From positions 958,780 to 1,022,779 of the forward strand of contig NW_004797362.1 in NCBI RefSeq assembly GCF_000002075.1: a stretch of DNA of 64,000 bases. The letters are read 5' to 3'. Position numbers and translations under genes: made by a program. The notes below the pieces were generated by a model. The model had not been told where the DNA came from and ran no database searches. It saw only the letters and a list, made by a program, of their open reading frames with translations. How positions within the stretch are numbered: the stretch's first letter is position 1; every line of letters begins with the position of its first letter. This DNA is from Aplysia californica. Taxonomy: Eukaryota > Mollusca > Gastropoda > Aplysiida > Aplysiidae. Positions 33,381-45,789 of this stretch are shown piece by piece.

Positions 33381-34242
33381 NNNNNNNNNNNNNNNNNNNN
33401 NNNNNNNNNNNNNNNNNNNNNNNNNNNNNNNNNNNNNNNNNNNNNNNNNNNNNNNNNNNNNNNNNNNNNNNNNNNNNNNNNNNNNNNNNNNNNNNNNNNN
33501 NNNNNNNNNNNNNNNNNNNNNNNNNNNNNNNNNNNNNNNNNNNNNNNNNNNNNNNNNNNNNNNNNNNNNNNNNNNNNNNNNNNNNNNNNNNNNNNNNNNN
33601 NNNNNNNNNNNNNNNNNNNNNNNNNNNNNNNNNNNNNNNNNNNNNNNNNNNNNNNNNNNNNNNNNNNNNNNNNNNNNNNNNNNNNNNNNNNNNNNNNNNN
33701 NNNNNNNNNNNNNNNNNNNNNNNNNNNNNNNNNNNNNNNNNNNNNNNNNNNNNNNNNNNNNNNNNNNNNNNNNNNNNNNNNNNNNNNNNNNNNNNNNNNN
33801 NNNNNNNNNNNNNNNNNNNNNNNNNNNNNNNNNNNNNNNNNNNNNNNNNNNNNNNNNNNNNNNNNNNNNNNNNNNNNNNNNNNNNNNNNNNNNNNNNNNN
33901 NNNNNNNNNNNNNNNNNNNNNNNNNNNNNNNNNNNNNNNNNNNNNNNNNNNNNNNNNNNNNNNNNNNNNNNNNNNNNNNNNNNNNNNNNNNNNNNNNNNN
34001 NNNNNNNNNNNNNNNNNNNNNNNNNNNNNNNNNNNNNNNNNNNNNNNNNNNNNNNNNNNNNNNNNNNNNNNNNNNNNNNNNNNNNNNNNNNNNNNNNNNN
34101 NNNNNNNNNNNNNNNNNNNNNNNNNNNNNNNNNNNNNNNNNNNNNNNNNNNNNNNNNNNNNNNNNNNNNNNNNNNNNNNNNNNNNNNNNNNNNNNNNNNN
34201 NNNNNNNNNNNNNNNNNNNNNNNNNNNNNNNNNNNNNNNNNN
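33381..34242. other. Assembly gap of 862 N
   Basis: Unresolved bases directly beside the 489-bp array. Open frames reported across it are meaningless. Confidence 0.99.
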
Positions 34243-35376
34243 AATGAATAGATCTACCCGTCCGAAATTCTCTATTGAGAGATATTAAAAACGGGAAAAT
34301 TATGAACTCCTAAGGTTGAGACATAGTAGGCAAAGTCGGTCCGCTATTCTTACATCTTACCACTCCCGGTCTAAATCTAGGATCTCAGCAAGATCGCACT
34401 AAAATTTAAAAAATAAAAGCCCATGACAAGAGGAAAAATCAACACCAAAAGCGTCCCTGACCCCAGGAGACCAACTGACCTACTCTCAGGCTCATCCCAG
34501 GAAATGAAATAAAATTTCATACACCCATTGACAATGCCTTGATGATTCATCACCACTAGTACTAGATCTAGATCTAGATATCTAGCTCTATCCCTGCTAC
34601 CACTAATCTATAAGAATCTATTTGAACTCTACAACAACTAGACATAAGCATCATAGCATAGCATCATTTCAGACATTTCCTTGCACTTTTGACTTGATAA
34701 AAATGGGTGATGACAATTTAGGTCAAAAGAAAGAGAAACCTGGTCCTACAATTGAACTGAATGAAACAATATACAATGCACTGTTGCAATATTCATATCT
34801 GGGCCTCTGCCTCAACAAACCCTGCAGCTGAGTAATTTAAGTCTAAATATTAAATCTAGACGTCTAAGTTAGCCTACAATCTAGATCTAGATCTAGATCT
34901 AGATTTCTAGATTTAGTAGTAGCCTAGATTCCTAGAAGAAAAGGCAAAAGGCATCCATTGCTGCTCATACTCATTGCAAGTTTCCTCACTCCCAAGTCTC
35001 GAAGCTTTACAGAGGTCACACAAACATAACTAGAAAAATAAAAAGCAATATAGACTACAATTTAAATAAAGCAAATGGGTATGTTTCATTCTTTTCATAA
35101 ATCAGATTTAGCTTAGGCCTAGAGCACAGTGGTGAGCGGGTGACAATGCGTGACCAAACTTTTCACGATCAAGGCTAAGCACCGGGCACGGTCACACGCC
35201 GCCCACGTTTTCTTTCTTCGAGATTTGCACCTGTGGTGCAACTTTCCGGTGAGGCAAATAAGTAATTACGAATGTTCGCTTTTAAATAATGGATGCAATG
35301 TACATGACAAGACATACTGTAAAAACAGTTTAGAGTTTTAAGGCAAATAATTTACAAATCAGTGAAGAATTCCTAC
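34243..35376. other. Repeat-poor flank with TAGATC blocks
   Basis: TAGATC runs at 34560-34580 and 34878-34906. A short plus-strand frame at 34705-34831 (MGDDNLGQKKEKPGP...) has no recognised family. Nothing else supported. Confidence 0.4.
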
Positions 35377-36087
35377 CTAACGTCGTAGCGTTCTTGCTGT
35401 CAATCGCAGCCACGTTAGTGAGTTTTATCGGCTGAAAATACGAATCATGATAAGTCGTCGGTATAGGAAACGAAAAGCGAAATATTGAATTCTACAAAAG
35501 ATGTTCAGGGAAAAACGGGGAGTTAAAAATAGAATTTTTTTTTAATTTGCTTGCAAGCACCATAATAAATCAGAGGCTGTAGATTCTAGATGCCTTTCAA
35601 AAAAGATTTATTCTTGTGGAAAATGCAGTATAAATTCGCAGCAATTAAATCTTTACTAGATCTAGAATCTAACAGTCTCTCGATTTAGATCTAGATCTAG
35701 ATCATGATTTTCATGCCTCACTGTTTTAAATAAAACGTTTCCTACTGATGTGAAAAGGTAGCGATGTTACGAGCAAGCGGCCATGCGGCAAGTTGGCCTA
35801 TTACAAAACTGACGGCAAGTAGAGAATCTAATACATAATATAGAATGTAATTTTAGATCTAGAAAATCTAGATGATGTAGATCTACTAAAATACTGTCAT
35901 CTCATAAAATCCAGCCAGCAGAACAAAATTTAGCCTAATTATGAATTTACCAAAGATGGTGAAAACATGGCTTCGACAAATTTTTAGGGGGGGGGCGGGT
36001 TATTACTTCTATTGATAGGCGATCATAATGTGAAGATGATTGAGCTAATCTAAATAAAATTTAATGCCAGCGCATTACGTTTACTTT

Positions 36088-36178
<91 letters not shown>

Positions 36179-36352
36179 CCCTCCCCCTCTCCCTCTCCCC
36201 CCAATCTCAAGAGAATGGGTACCCGGCCATAGACAACGAGTTAGCGTTTTTGCGTCTTAAAAACGGCAGCTTGCACTATACTATGCTTCCCAGGAACTTG
36301 AGATTATCTCAGAATAGGCTACTTTCGTGTCTGCTGAGGTAATGATAATAAC

Positions 36353-36395
<43 letters not shown>

Positions 36396-37723
36396 GATCT
36401 AATAATAATAATAGTAATAGTAATAATAATAATAATAATAATAATAGTAATAATAATAATAATAACTGTATTGACATTCATACTGCATTTTCCACAAGAC
36501 ATTGACATTGACATTGACGATTTAGTTGTTTGAGGCTCTAAGTAGAGCCTGTTCAACTATCTGGTAATGAACGACAATAATGCATGGCGTGCAGGCTAGA
36601 CCAATCAGTTTTGGCAGGCGGGGTTGTAAATACAGTAGTTGGGAGATCTTTCCAGTATTCCTCCAGACGTCTCTTAAATGTGTCCACGTTTGGAGCTGAC
36701 ACCACTGATTCGGGAAGATTGTTCCAAATATTATTAACTCTATTCTCAAGAAAGTTTGCCCTCACACACAATCTGCTTCTTTGCTTCTGGAGCTTCTCTG
36801 AGTTGCCACGGAGTTGTGTGGTTGTTGCCTTTGTAAAGGGCTGGTCTTTCGGGGATGTAGATCTAGTAGCCTTTGATGTACTTGCACGTTTCTATCATAT
36901 CACCACGTAACCCACGATGTTCCAGGGATGGAAGCTTTAGTTTTTTCAGTCTTTCAGAATAAGGCTTTTCTTTGAGGTGACTCAGCATTTTGGTAGCCCG
37001 CCTTTGAACTTGTTCGATTTCACTACATAAATCTAGTCCTTTTTCAAAGGGTTGCCAAACACAGTGTGCATACTCCAATAAAGGCCTCACCAAACTCTTG
37101 TACAGCAAAACAAACTGTAGAGTGAATGGAGCTTGCCGTTGAGCTGGAATTTGCGCTAGCGCATTATCATTATTATATCATTATTAGATTCTATATTTTT
37201 TAACAAGCACCGTTCCAACAGACTTTCAAGTCAACGTACAATAATTTACAGAATGGAACTGAAGTAAAAGTAGTCTAAGTCCAGGTCAATAGGTGCAACT
37301 TTTACTTAAGTTCCATTCTTTAAATTATTGTAGAATGCATACGTCACTTACAAAGACGACCACGTTCCCAAGGGAACACGGGAAGCTTTTTTTTTTCTTC
37401 TTTCTTTTTGATTGTGCTTTTTTTTTCCAAAAAGATTCATATTTTCTACCTCAACGTTGCCAACCAAGTGCAGAGGACAATAATAAAGTATAAGTCATTC
37501 TAAGCTGATGCTATTGCTATGATAATCTGTTTCTTACCTGTCGTGACTGTGGAGCTCTCGAGAAGACAGCTGTAGGCAATTTGTGTATCCTTGGCTGATT
37601 CTTCTCCTCTACCCATATGATCGTGACGTATCCATATATTGCGTTCACGTCACGAGATTGCTTGACGTCAATATCATTGACCTTTAGTGCTCTCATGTTT
37701 CCTATATCGGATTTATCCACCAT
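35377..37723 (-). CDS. Two predicted exons of an unrecognised gene
   Basis: Exon 37538-37723 starts at an ATG in good context (ATCATCATGG) and encodes 62 residues beginning MVDKSDIGNMRALKVNDIDV and ending FSRAPQSRQ, with a strong CAG|GTAAGA donor. Exon 35377-35431 follows ATTTTCAG, is phase 0, reads PIKLTNVAAIDSKNATTL and leaves phase 1 at a GTAGGA donor. Later exons were not found and may lie in the N gap or repeats. I recognise no domain. The upstream frame is also open, so the ATG may not be the true start. Codon-like conservation cannot be judged here. Confidence 0.4.
36092..36173. repeat. (CT)n microsatellite
   Basis: About 40 CT units followed by C-rich degenerate copies, directly joined to the 3' half of a tRNA-type SINE (36205-36345). 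Confidence 0.95.
36345..36466. repeat. (TAA)n microsatellite
   Basis: Imperfect TAA repeats. They lie at the 3' end of both the SINE fragment on its left and the minus-strand LINE fragment on its right, so two elements may share this tail. Confidence 0.9.
36500..37108 (-). mobile_element. 5'-truncated CR1/jockey-like LINE fragment
   Basis: Encodes the C-terminal part of a reverse-transcriptase ORF: LYKSLVRPLLEYAHCVW, IEQVQRRATKM, LPSLEHRGLRGDMIE, then in another frame NRVNNIWNNLPESVV and TFKRRLEEYW. This is the usual end of CR1/jockey-type elements in invertebrates. At least one frameshift lies between the two parts (between about 36771 and 36863). Followed by a TTA-rich tail. Confidence 0.8.
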
Positions 37724-38394
37724 GATGATATTTTCCCATAAAGCCGCGAAAGCGCTGGAGCGGGAAAGAGGACGTAAAATGATGCCAGAGACACGAATTT
37801 GAATTTGTATACTACAATTCACCTCTTTGAACCCCCCCCCCCCCCCAAACACACACACACACACACACAAACCACAAAAAAGGAGAGAAATTCCAATAAA
37901 AAACAAACGACTAAACAAAAACAAGCTGAAACTAAAACAACCCCAACAATAAAAGCAAAACAAACAAACAACAACAAAAAACCAACCCCAAACAAAACCC
38001 CCAGAAAATATAAACAACGTGAAGAAAAAGAAACACCATCTCTCCGCCATTTTACACTACAATACATGTAGACCTATATAAATTAAATCATAGTTTAGAA
38101 CCAGCCGTCGATGTACCGTATCATGTCTCCGATTCCGATGAGACTGGGCCAGATGGACAGAGAAACTTTAGGTTTGATTTATTTCGTCTCCTCAAACTCA
38201 AACAACCACTGGCGTCTGTTGTGTAGCAGTAAATAACAAAGGCGCGTATCACTTGTCGTACGCATTTTTTTGGTGTCCTCCCCCCCCCCCCCCCCCCCTT
38301 AGTTTTGTGTGTTTTACGGTGCGTGCAACTGCATTCGGTCATGAGCGTGCAGGACACATTAATTTATTTATATAAGCATTTTCATTTTGGTTAG

Positions 38395-38535
38395 AATTAA
38401 TTTTGAATTTCGCCCGGGGGGCGGCTGACGTCTACTCCTTATCAAATTTTTGACCACCAAGGGATCTTTAATGTGCGGAACTTGTACACGGAACCTCCGA
38501 GATCTTTCACCCTTACCCGAGAAGGCCAGATGTAA
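38395..38535 (+). repeat. Possible repeat next to the tRNA-SINE
   Basis: GC-rich CGCCCGGGGGGCGGCTGACG then GACCACCAAGGGATCTTTAATG and ACGGAACCTCCGAGATC. It shares ACCTCCGAG with SINE-related DNA at 41660, which suggests it is a repeat. Not assigned. Confidence 0.3.
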
Positions 38536-38540
38536 GATGT

Positions 38541-38890
38541 AGTGGCGTCGGTGGCCTAGTGGTTAGGCTCTCGGACTCGCAACCGTAAGGTCGTGGGTTC
38601 GAATCCCGTCAAGGGCCCGACGTTGTGTCCTTGGGAAAGGCACTTTACACGAATTTTCCTCACTTCACCCAGGTGGGAATGGGTACCCGGCTATAGACAG
38701 CGAAAGATCTTGTCAGTTTGTTAGTGTTTGAGCGCTTAATCGGCTGCTCGCACTGTATGCTTCCCGGGAAGCTGAGAATATTTCGGAGTGTTCTATGGTC
38801 TGCTGGGGTAATAATATAGTGTAAAGAGCATAGAGCCTGCTGCTGAGCGGGGATATGCGCTATACAAATGCTATCTATTATTATTATTAC
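38541..38890 (+). repeat. Full-length tRNA-derived SINE
   Basis: A-box-like TGGCCTAGTGG (38552) and B box GGTTCGAATCC (38596-38606) head the element. A conserved centre TGTCCTTGGGAAAGGCACTT and a tail GCGCTATACAAATGCTATC plus TTATTATTA follow. Not a tRNA gene: it lacks a complete tRNA 3' half. Confidence 0.85.
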
Positions 38891-39404
38891 CAGAAGATCA
38901 AGGTTGTGGCAGAAAGACAACAGTAAGAAGGAGCCAAGGAGTAGCGGTAGAAAGAGGGGAGGGAGTGAGAATGGGGCAGAAAGTGGAGACCAACGCAGAC
39001 AACAGAACACAGTAGAGCAGGAAAGGTTAAGGAGGTGAAAGGATACACTTTTTTAACTGAGAAGAAAATTTTCCGACGCTGTCAGGTTTCGAAACCTGGA
39101 CGTATTGGAAGAGAAGTGAACACTGTACCCTCTTGACCACACGAGCCCCATACTCTCCCTAATACAATGCACAAATAACAACACGAGTTTATCTCACCCA
39201 GAGCGCGACCTTTGACTTTCGGACGACCACTTATCAGCTCGACAAAATCGCGAGAATTTTCTCTTATCTCTTGTGGCTAACAATAGACTATCTTTTGCAA
39301 GCTGATGATTGTAGGACAGTCAAGTTACGGTCTCTTGTGCAAGCAAGGGTTAACCTGGTCAGTTCACGTCACCGGGCCAAGTTTACAGGGCAAATGCTCG
39401 CTTT

Positions 39405-39680
39405 TACGCACAAGGGGGCTATCCCGAAAAATGCTGTTTCGAGAAAATCGAAGGTAAAGGTTTTGCCCCTTGTTCAGTTTCATTAAAAAACAAGGAGAGT
39501 TTTCTTTTTTCTAGTTTTCTCTATAAGTACTGTACTATAACTAAACAAATATATTCACACCAATGAAACCAAACCTCTCCTAAAGGTTGTGCAACGCCCA
39601 CTTTTGGTGTAGGTCAAGATTTCTGGAAACCCCCGAAATTTGGGTTAGCCCGCTTGTCCTTAAAAACGACCAAACATTTT
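39405..39680 (+). repeat. Dispersed 270-bp direct repeat, copy 1
   Basis: From AAGGGGGCTATCCCGAAAAA to TTAGCCCGCTTGTCCTTAAA. It matches 42930-43185 in the same direction with scattered changes. Family unknown. Confidence 0.75.
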
Positions 39681-39769
39681 CGAAGCAAATCCCCTTTCAT
39701 TGGACCAACCCATCGACACCACAAGTAAGTAGACAGAAAGAGCACCGTAGAGAACGGCACACACATTCA

Positions 39770-39900
39770 GAGGCCAGAGGGGCGTCCGTGGTGGTGGTGG
39801 AGCGGGTAGTGTAAGGAGCTCTGCCGTCGCACGCACAAGACCCGAGTTGGATTCCCCTGTGGGGAACATTATCTCTTGAGTGTCTCGGTCTTTTTGCTAG
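39770..39900 (+). repeat. tRNA-like SINE fragment
   Basis: GGTGGTGGAGCGGGTAGTG and CCCGAGTTGGATTCCC look like weak A and B boxes, followed by TCTTGAGTGTCTCGG. No full element ends seen. Confidence 0.35.
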
Positions 39901-39941
39901 GAATTTGTATTCCTCTCAGCCCAGGTTGATTTTTTTTATTT

Positions 39942-40165
39942 TTTTTATAGTAGAGGGTTTTTTTTTTACGGCGCTTGCAACTGCATAAGGTCATATGAGC
40001 GCCAAGGGGTGGATGTCAACAGGGAAGTCCTTACAGGGAATCAGACTTACTCTGCTCACCTCTCTAGCTTCAACAGCACAAAGTCTGCTTCGACTATCAA
40101 GGAACCCCGGAAATAGCGGGTCACAAGAGAGTAACAAACATACAAAAGAAGTAGAGGAAAATGAC
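39942..40165 (-). repeat. SINE copy with internal insertion
   Basis: The tail hairpin and GCCGTAAAA are at 39962-40002. About 95 bases of unrelated DNA (around 40003-40110) follow before the ACAAGAGAGTAACAAACAT body resumes. A further tail fragment of the same family lies at 38301-38352. Confidence 0.6.
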
Positions 40166-40169
40166 AATA

Positions 40170-41625
40170 GTAACGAGTAGGAAAGAAAAAGCAGCAGTTC
40201 CCTGTTGTAGATCACGCACAGTTATGAGCGTGACATGAGTCAGCCCATTTACAATTCTACTGCGCTTGAATGAGAAATGTCCCCCCTTTGGGAATGGCCT
40301 AAAGACACTACAGTCAGTGGCACCGCCCCAGGGGGGTCCAAGTTGATTTGAAGCCCGTCTTCTCAAGGATCGAGTGTGTCGATATGGGTGTAAAAACACC
40401 TACATAAAGAACCCCCCCTCCCTAAAAAAACAACCCCACAACAAAAAAAAACAACAACAACATAACAACAACCAACCAACAAACAACTTTACAGATTTAT
40501 AAAATAGGCAACGTTCGAATAAACGACTCTTGCTTTAAAAAAAAAAATACACACATGTGCAACCCATCTCATCCTCTCTAAAAACGCACATACGCCACAC
40601 GTCACAGTCTCACACATGTCACACGCATATCACACACAAGCATTCACAATACACACGCACTCTCAAACACACACGCACACAAACATACGCTTGTAGATAC
40701 ACACACTCACACATGACACACAGATGCACGTTTTCATAGGCTACACAAGAGTACACATACGATACCCCCACCAAATTTTTTATAAAAAAAATCAAAAAAA
40801 TCAAACAAAACGACCAACAAGAAAAACAAACTGTCCACGCACTCTAAAGACAGTTCACCCCCCCCCCCCCCCTTTAAAGAAAAAACCCAGAAACAACAAC
40901 AAAAATACTCCCCACCTACCCACCCAAAAACCCGATAAAACCCACGATTCAGCGAAATCTAAATCTCGACCATGACAGAGAAAGCATGAATGGCGGTAAC
41001 AGTAGCAGTGAGAAACACGGGGAAGAAACAGATTGCCTGGGGAAGAAAATTTGATCTCTCTATCGATCTCACAGGGAGGACGCATGCTTATCAACATCAC
41101 TTATCGACAACTGCACACATGCCGTGATGGATTAACATGGTATTCTTCTTCTTGTTCAACAATATATTACGCACAATGAGGTCTTTCAGGAAGATTTGGT
41201 TTTGCTTTCGCGCGACCCCCCCCCCCTTCCTGTGCCAACGTTGCGCATTCTGGTAGACGCTGCAGATAGACGTAGGCTATTATTAGTTAACTGTCTACTT
41301 TCTAATTCTACATTTTGTGGTGATGGTTGGTACTGTCAGCATGGTAGTTAAAGTTAAGAAAAATAGATGATAGTACATATGTACCGGGTATCTTTAAAAA
41401 AAGAAAGAAAAAAAGAACCTATTCAAATTCAAAGGGCAACAACTGGGTCATTTTTGGACAAATTTCAACAAAACTTCGAACAAATAAAACTCAAACAGGG
41501 AATGTCACGTTTGCCAATACTTATGAAGCAAATCTACTGATTTAAAAAGAATTCAACTAAACTGTTCAATGCCAAGTTGTCACTATCTGAAAATAGTGTA
41601 GGTTTATAGCCCCTATCAATACTAA
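40170..41625. other. Repeat-poor intergenic stretch
   Basis: CA-rich tract at 40550-40760, C-run at 40858-40872 and A-rich DNA. No exon or element seen. Confidence 0.4.
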
Positions 41626-41629
41626 TAAT

Positions 41630-41855
41630 ACAGTATAAGGTTTAATTATTTGAGAGGCGGGACCTCCGAGTTTAATGTCCATCTCCTAAAGGACAAAGCC
41701 AAATTGAGAAATTCGTGTAAAGTGCCTTTCCCAAGGACGCAACATTGGACCAAGCTGAGTCTCGAACCCCTGAACCCACAATCTCAGGATTACGGGACAG
41801 TCTCATGATTACGGGTCTGCTAGCCTAACCATTAGACAACCGATGCTATCAATCA
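41630..41855 (-). repeat. Inverted tRNA-SINE fragment
   Basis: Reads GTGCCTTTCCCAAGGAC (centre) and then the complement of a B box and of CTAATGGTTAGGCTAGC. The 3' part (AGGCGGGACCTCCGAG) also occurs at 45465. Confidence 0.7.
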
Positions 41856-42929
41856 TTATCTCAATTTGTGCATTAGAGAACTAATTTATTGCCAAAAATA
41901 ATCTCAGGGAATGTGGCCATATTCTAAATTGTATTTTTAGGTTTGGATCCCAATACAAGCTCCAACCCCAATACTCCACTGGAAACAAAATAATATTGAA
42001 GAATTCTGTGACACGTTTCTGTGTCAATTCTTTGGACTTCCTGTTCAATGTTTCCATAGACTCTGACTGTCCCCCCCCCCCCCCCCCCCCCCCCGTACAA
42101 ACACTGTCTTCACACATTACAGAACCATTAAAGGAACAATAAAGAAATAATGAATGTAATACAAATTTATAACTCAAGCCTGATTGATATTGGAGTTCAA
42201 AGTATCAAAATCTTTTATTCTTGGCAACTTACATCTCTAAATCAAAAGCAGTAATAATGAGATTTGACTATTTTGACTAGAGATCACAGAGCAAAAGAAA
42301 AAAAAAAGTAATCGCACGTTACTTATACAACAGTAGAATGAAACTCCACACAAACTGGCTAAAACAAACCTGCTTGTACAAATGTATCATGTGTATGGTA
42401 CTTAAATACAGTCTTGCATGTACAATAGCAAACAGATTTTCTGGTCAAAGATGGGTTTTTTTAACGACTCTACTACATATTTAAAACAAGTGCAAAGTGA
42501 AACTTGTAAATAATTAAAAAGTTTCAGTATCCTGCTGATTTCACTGTGTGCATGAGGTAAGAAGAAACTAAGGACAAATTCAAAATTCAGAACTATTCTT
42601 TCATTATTTTGGATGCAAACCAACAGCGGCTGTGCACGAACAGAAAAAAAAAAAGTCTTCGAAGAACTAGGGCAGTATTCATAAATTGGGAAGAAAAAAA
42701 AAACTAGCACCCTCAAATTTCTCAGTGCCTTTTCTCTTTTCGTTTTGTTGGAGTTTGTTGAGAAAAGAGAAGCAAAATGACAAGATAATGGTCATTTTAA
42801 GTAAGGAAAATTGCAAAGCTGACAGGCAGAAACAAAAGCCTACCGCATTCACTCAGATTCAACAATTTTACAAGATTGAAGTTAATTTGATAAGTTCTAT
42901 TACGATCAGAGTCACTGCAAAATTGGTCG

Positions 42930-43185
42930 CATAAGGGGGCTATCCCGAAAAATGTTGTTTTGAGTTTGAGAAAAATCGAAGGTAAAGTATTTGCCCCTTG
43001 TTCAGTTTCTTTAAAAGACAAGGAGAGTTTTCTCTATAACCAAACAAATATACACACCAATGAAACAAAACTTCTCCTAGATCTATAGGTAGGGCAATGC
43101 CCACTTTTGGTGTAGGTCAAGATTTTTGGAAACCCCCGAAATCTGGGTTAGCCCGCTTGTCCTTAAAAGTGACCAATTCACACCT
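42930..43185 (+). repeat. Dispersed 270-bp direct repeat, copy 2
   Basis: Second copy of the repeat at 39405-39680. A short deletion and a CTAGATCTATAGG insertion distinguish it. Confidence 0.75.
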
Positions 43186-44086
43186 GCGAACACTAACAAG
43201 GACATAAACTCCTGTCAATTTCAATCCCCATTCCTTATGTTCAAACTGGAAGTCGTAGTATCATTTCATATAACAGTTTGTTTATTTGTTCGTTTGAGTA
43301 AAGCAAAGCATGTCGTCGCAATAACCGTTATTTTGCGCAGAGAAAGAGTAGTAAATAAATAGCCTTCTAAGACAGACAGATAGAAACAACAGAGGGAACA
43401 AAAAGAACAACTATCGATGGTGCCCTCAGTCTTACCATTCCCATAATACAAGCAGCTGTTCATAGCACCAAAAAAACCCCAACAACAACAAAACAAAACA
43501 AAAACCCAGCTGGGGGGGGGGTTCTTGCCAAGTTGGTGTTAAAGTTGGAGCAATTTCTACTGTAATTTATTTCTTAGATCTCTGTAACTTGTAACCACAA
43601 AACAGTCAGTGAAAACATGTACTCATAATAATGTGATTTACAATTTCTTGGGCTTGGTGCTTTCTGCATGAACTTTGTAAGATAAAAATACGAAAATAAC
43701 ATATTTTTAAACCTCCAACAAACTTAGTCGTGCAAATTAAGTAGCAAGAAAGTTGAAAGCTGAACATACTTAACAAATAACTTATATAATATAATGCCAA
43801 CAAATAGTGAAAGTGAGTGAAATACACAGGATGTGAAAGATATAGGCCTATGTATCCTAGGCACTTGATACTATCGCCATAAACATTGCAAGATAAATAG
43901 AAAAATATCATTCAAAACTTCAACATTCTTACATTATGGTAGAGCTAACAGATCTATATTTCACTTAGAAAGAGTCACAGGAAGTGACCACTTTATCAAA
44001 ATTCAAATCAGCACTTGAAGCATTTTTGTTTCTGGTCCACTTTAATCAGTAATGAGTAATGGCCGACACCCTCAACACACACGAGG

Positions 44087-44540
44087 CATCGTAGTGAAAT
44101 CAGGCGTTTGTCAATTTTTGGGCATATGGACCCTTATGGAGGCATTCATTTCATCTTAAAGATGTTTGTTTTGCTTTTGGTGAAACAAATACCCATCTAC
44201 CCGGAAAAGAAGGCGAAATATTTGCATTTGAAGGAGATGGGGGTCGTTTGGTGTCAGAGGTAAAATTAGTGATAAAATGGCTGCCGAAATTTTGTGATTT
44301 CCAAAGCTTGAGAGTCCTTGAAAATTGCAAATTTACATTTTTTTAAATGCCTTAAATGTTTATCGATAAAATCAACACACAAATGTGTTTTTAAATGTAG
44401 ATAAAAGGCGTTTCAGAAGAAAAAAAAAGAAAAGACAACCCCCCCCCCCCCATTAAAGATTGCCCAACGGGTAGAAACAAATTCCTGCTTCTTCAATTTC
44501 ATTATTTCGATGAGCGCCTGGTTTCACCATGATGCAATAC
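44087..44540 (+). mobile_element. MITE with GTGAAATCAGGCG ends, copy 1
   Basis: GCATCGTAGTGAAATCAGG at the left; GCGCCTGGTTTCACCATGATGC at the right gives the inverse. The interior matches copy 2 (for example AAATACCCAT, AAAATGGC, ACAAATGTGTT). No coding capacity. Confidence 0.75.
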
Positions 44541-44767
44541 ATAGAGGTTGTTTCTTTCAATTTCAGTATAAATTTTTGTTCTGTAACAAATGACTGTGTC
44601 CCGTAATCGATGCTTGCGTTAAGAGTTAGAGCTGTATAACGTGGCCAGTAAATAAACAACTGTTTTAGCAAAAACAAAGACAGCAACACAATAACGCTCA
44701 TTTGATTTTGATGCAGAGAAAAAGACAGACAAGACAAACAGCAGAAAAAAACAGAAGTAGAACCTAC

Positions 44768-44887
44768 CAGCGACATGCTCCAATGAACCACATCACGCGG
44801 GTAGTATTGCATACAGATGTGTAAGTCATTTTTGGCGGCCTTTGAGATACGTCTGTAAGCAATACTGCCCACATCAGTGAACGAAGC
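44768..44887 (-). CDS. Candidate 120-nt exon of unknown gene
   Basis: Acceptor TTTCACTGTCAG and donor CTG|GTAGGT bound 40 in-frame codons, starting ASFTDVGSIAYRRISKAAK and ending YYPRDVVHWSMSL. The pattern of a small helix followed by LHICM recalls the ligand-binding domain of class C receptors, but that is a weak impression. The frame is also open upstream of the acceptor. No neighbouring exon was identified. Confidence 0.25.
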
Positions 44888-45459
44888 CTGACAGTGAAAG
44901 TACATGGTATTTATTATAACCAGCACCCCACGGTCCTCCCTACATCTTTCTGGACAGAACGGTAAAGACAACAGCACATCATTTATCATACACTTATAGT
45001 TGTGTTAATAAAGAAACATAATAAACAAGTACCACATGAATACTATTATCACAGATCAGTCATATTATCAGGTTTTGAGCTCAATGATTAAGACAAATAA
45101 CAAGTCATAAGTACCTTGTTGTACCTTCTAAACACATGTGAGATGTGCTGACCAAATGAGTTACTTCTCACGATCCAAGAATGGAGATATCGGCTGAAAA
45201 TCGACACTGGGGTCAGATTTATAGATTTTCAATTGATGCCATTTTGTTCAGTGTACTGTGTCTTTTACTATTCCATGCTCACAAATTGCACAAACTTCAG
45301 CTATCAAGTTGATGTATCAATTTCCATAATGCTAAAATCCGAGAAGTAACTCATTTTGTCAGCACACCTCACATATTCTTGTGCAGGAATCAAGGGAGGG
45401 AGGAAAATGGTGACATTATGGGTGAAGGTTTATTAATGCCCCTATCAAAACTATAATAT

Positions 45460-45570
45460 GTTAATAAATTTAAGAGGCAGGATCTCTGAGCTTAATGTCC
45501 ATCCCCGAAAGAACCGAGCAAAGCGGAAAAATTTGTGTAAAGTGCCTTTCCCAAGGACGCAACGTTGGGG
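45460..45570 (-). repeat. Inverted tRNA-SINE fragment
   Basis: AGGCAGGATCTCTGAGC, TGTCCATCCCCGAAAG and GTGCCTTTCCCAAGGACGC match 41650-41745. The tRNA-like head is replaced by unrelated DNA. Confidence 0.65.
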
Positions 45571-45789
45571 AAGGGGGATGGGACCAGCATGGTATGATCA
45601 TAGCACTTGAACACAGGACAGATCATTCCAAAGCAGGACCTCCCAATTAACACCCACCTCCGGAACGACCAACACAAAAAAGTGAAACAAATGGCAAATT
45701 TTTACAGCAATAGGTGAGCACCAAAAGCACATCTCTCCATACACCACGCCCAACAACAACAACAACACATATAAATATGTAGACTTTTC

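Noticed and set aside
33242-34288. Long frames of unknown residues
   Set aside because: They run through the N gap.
38551-38620. tRNA gene
   Set aside because: A and B boxes are present, but the 3' half of a tRNA is missing and a SINE body follows.
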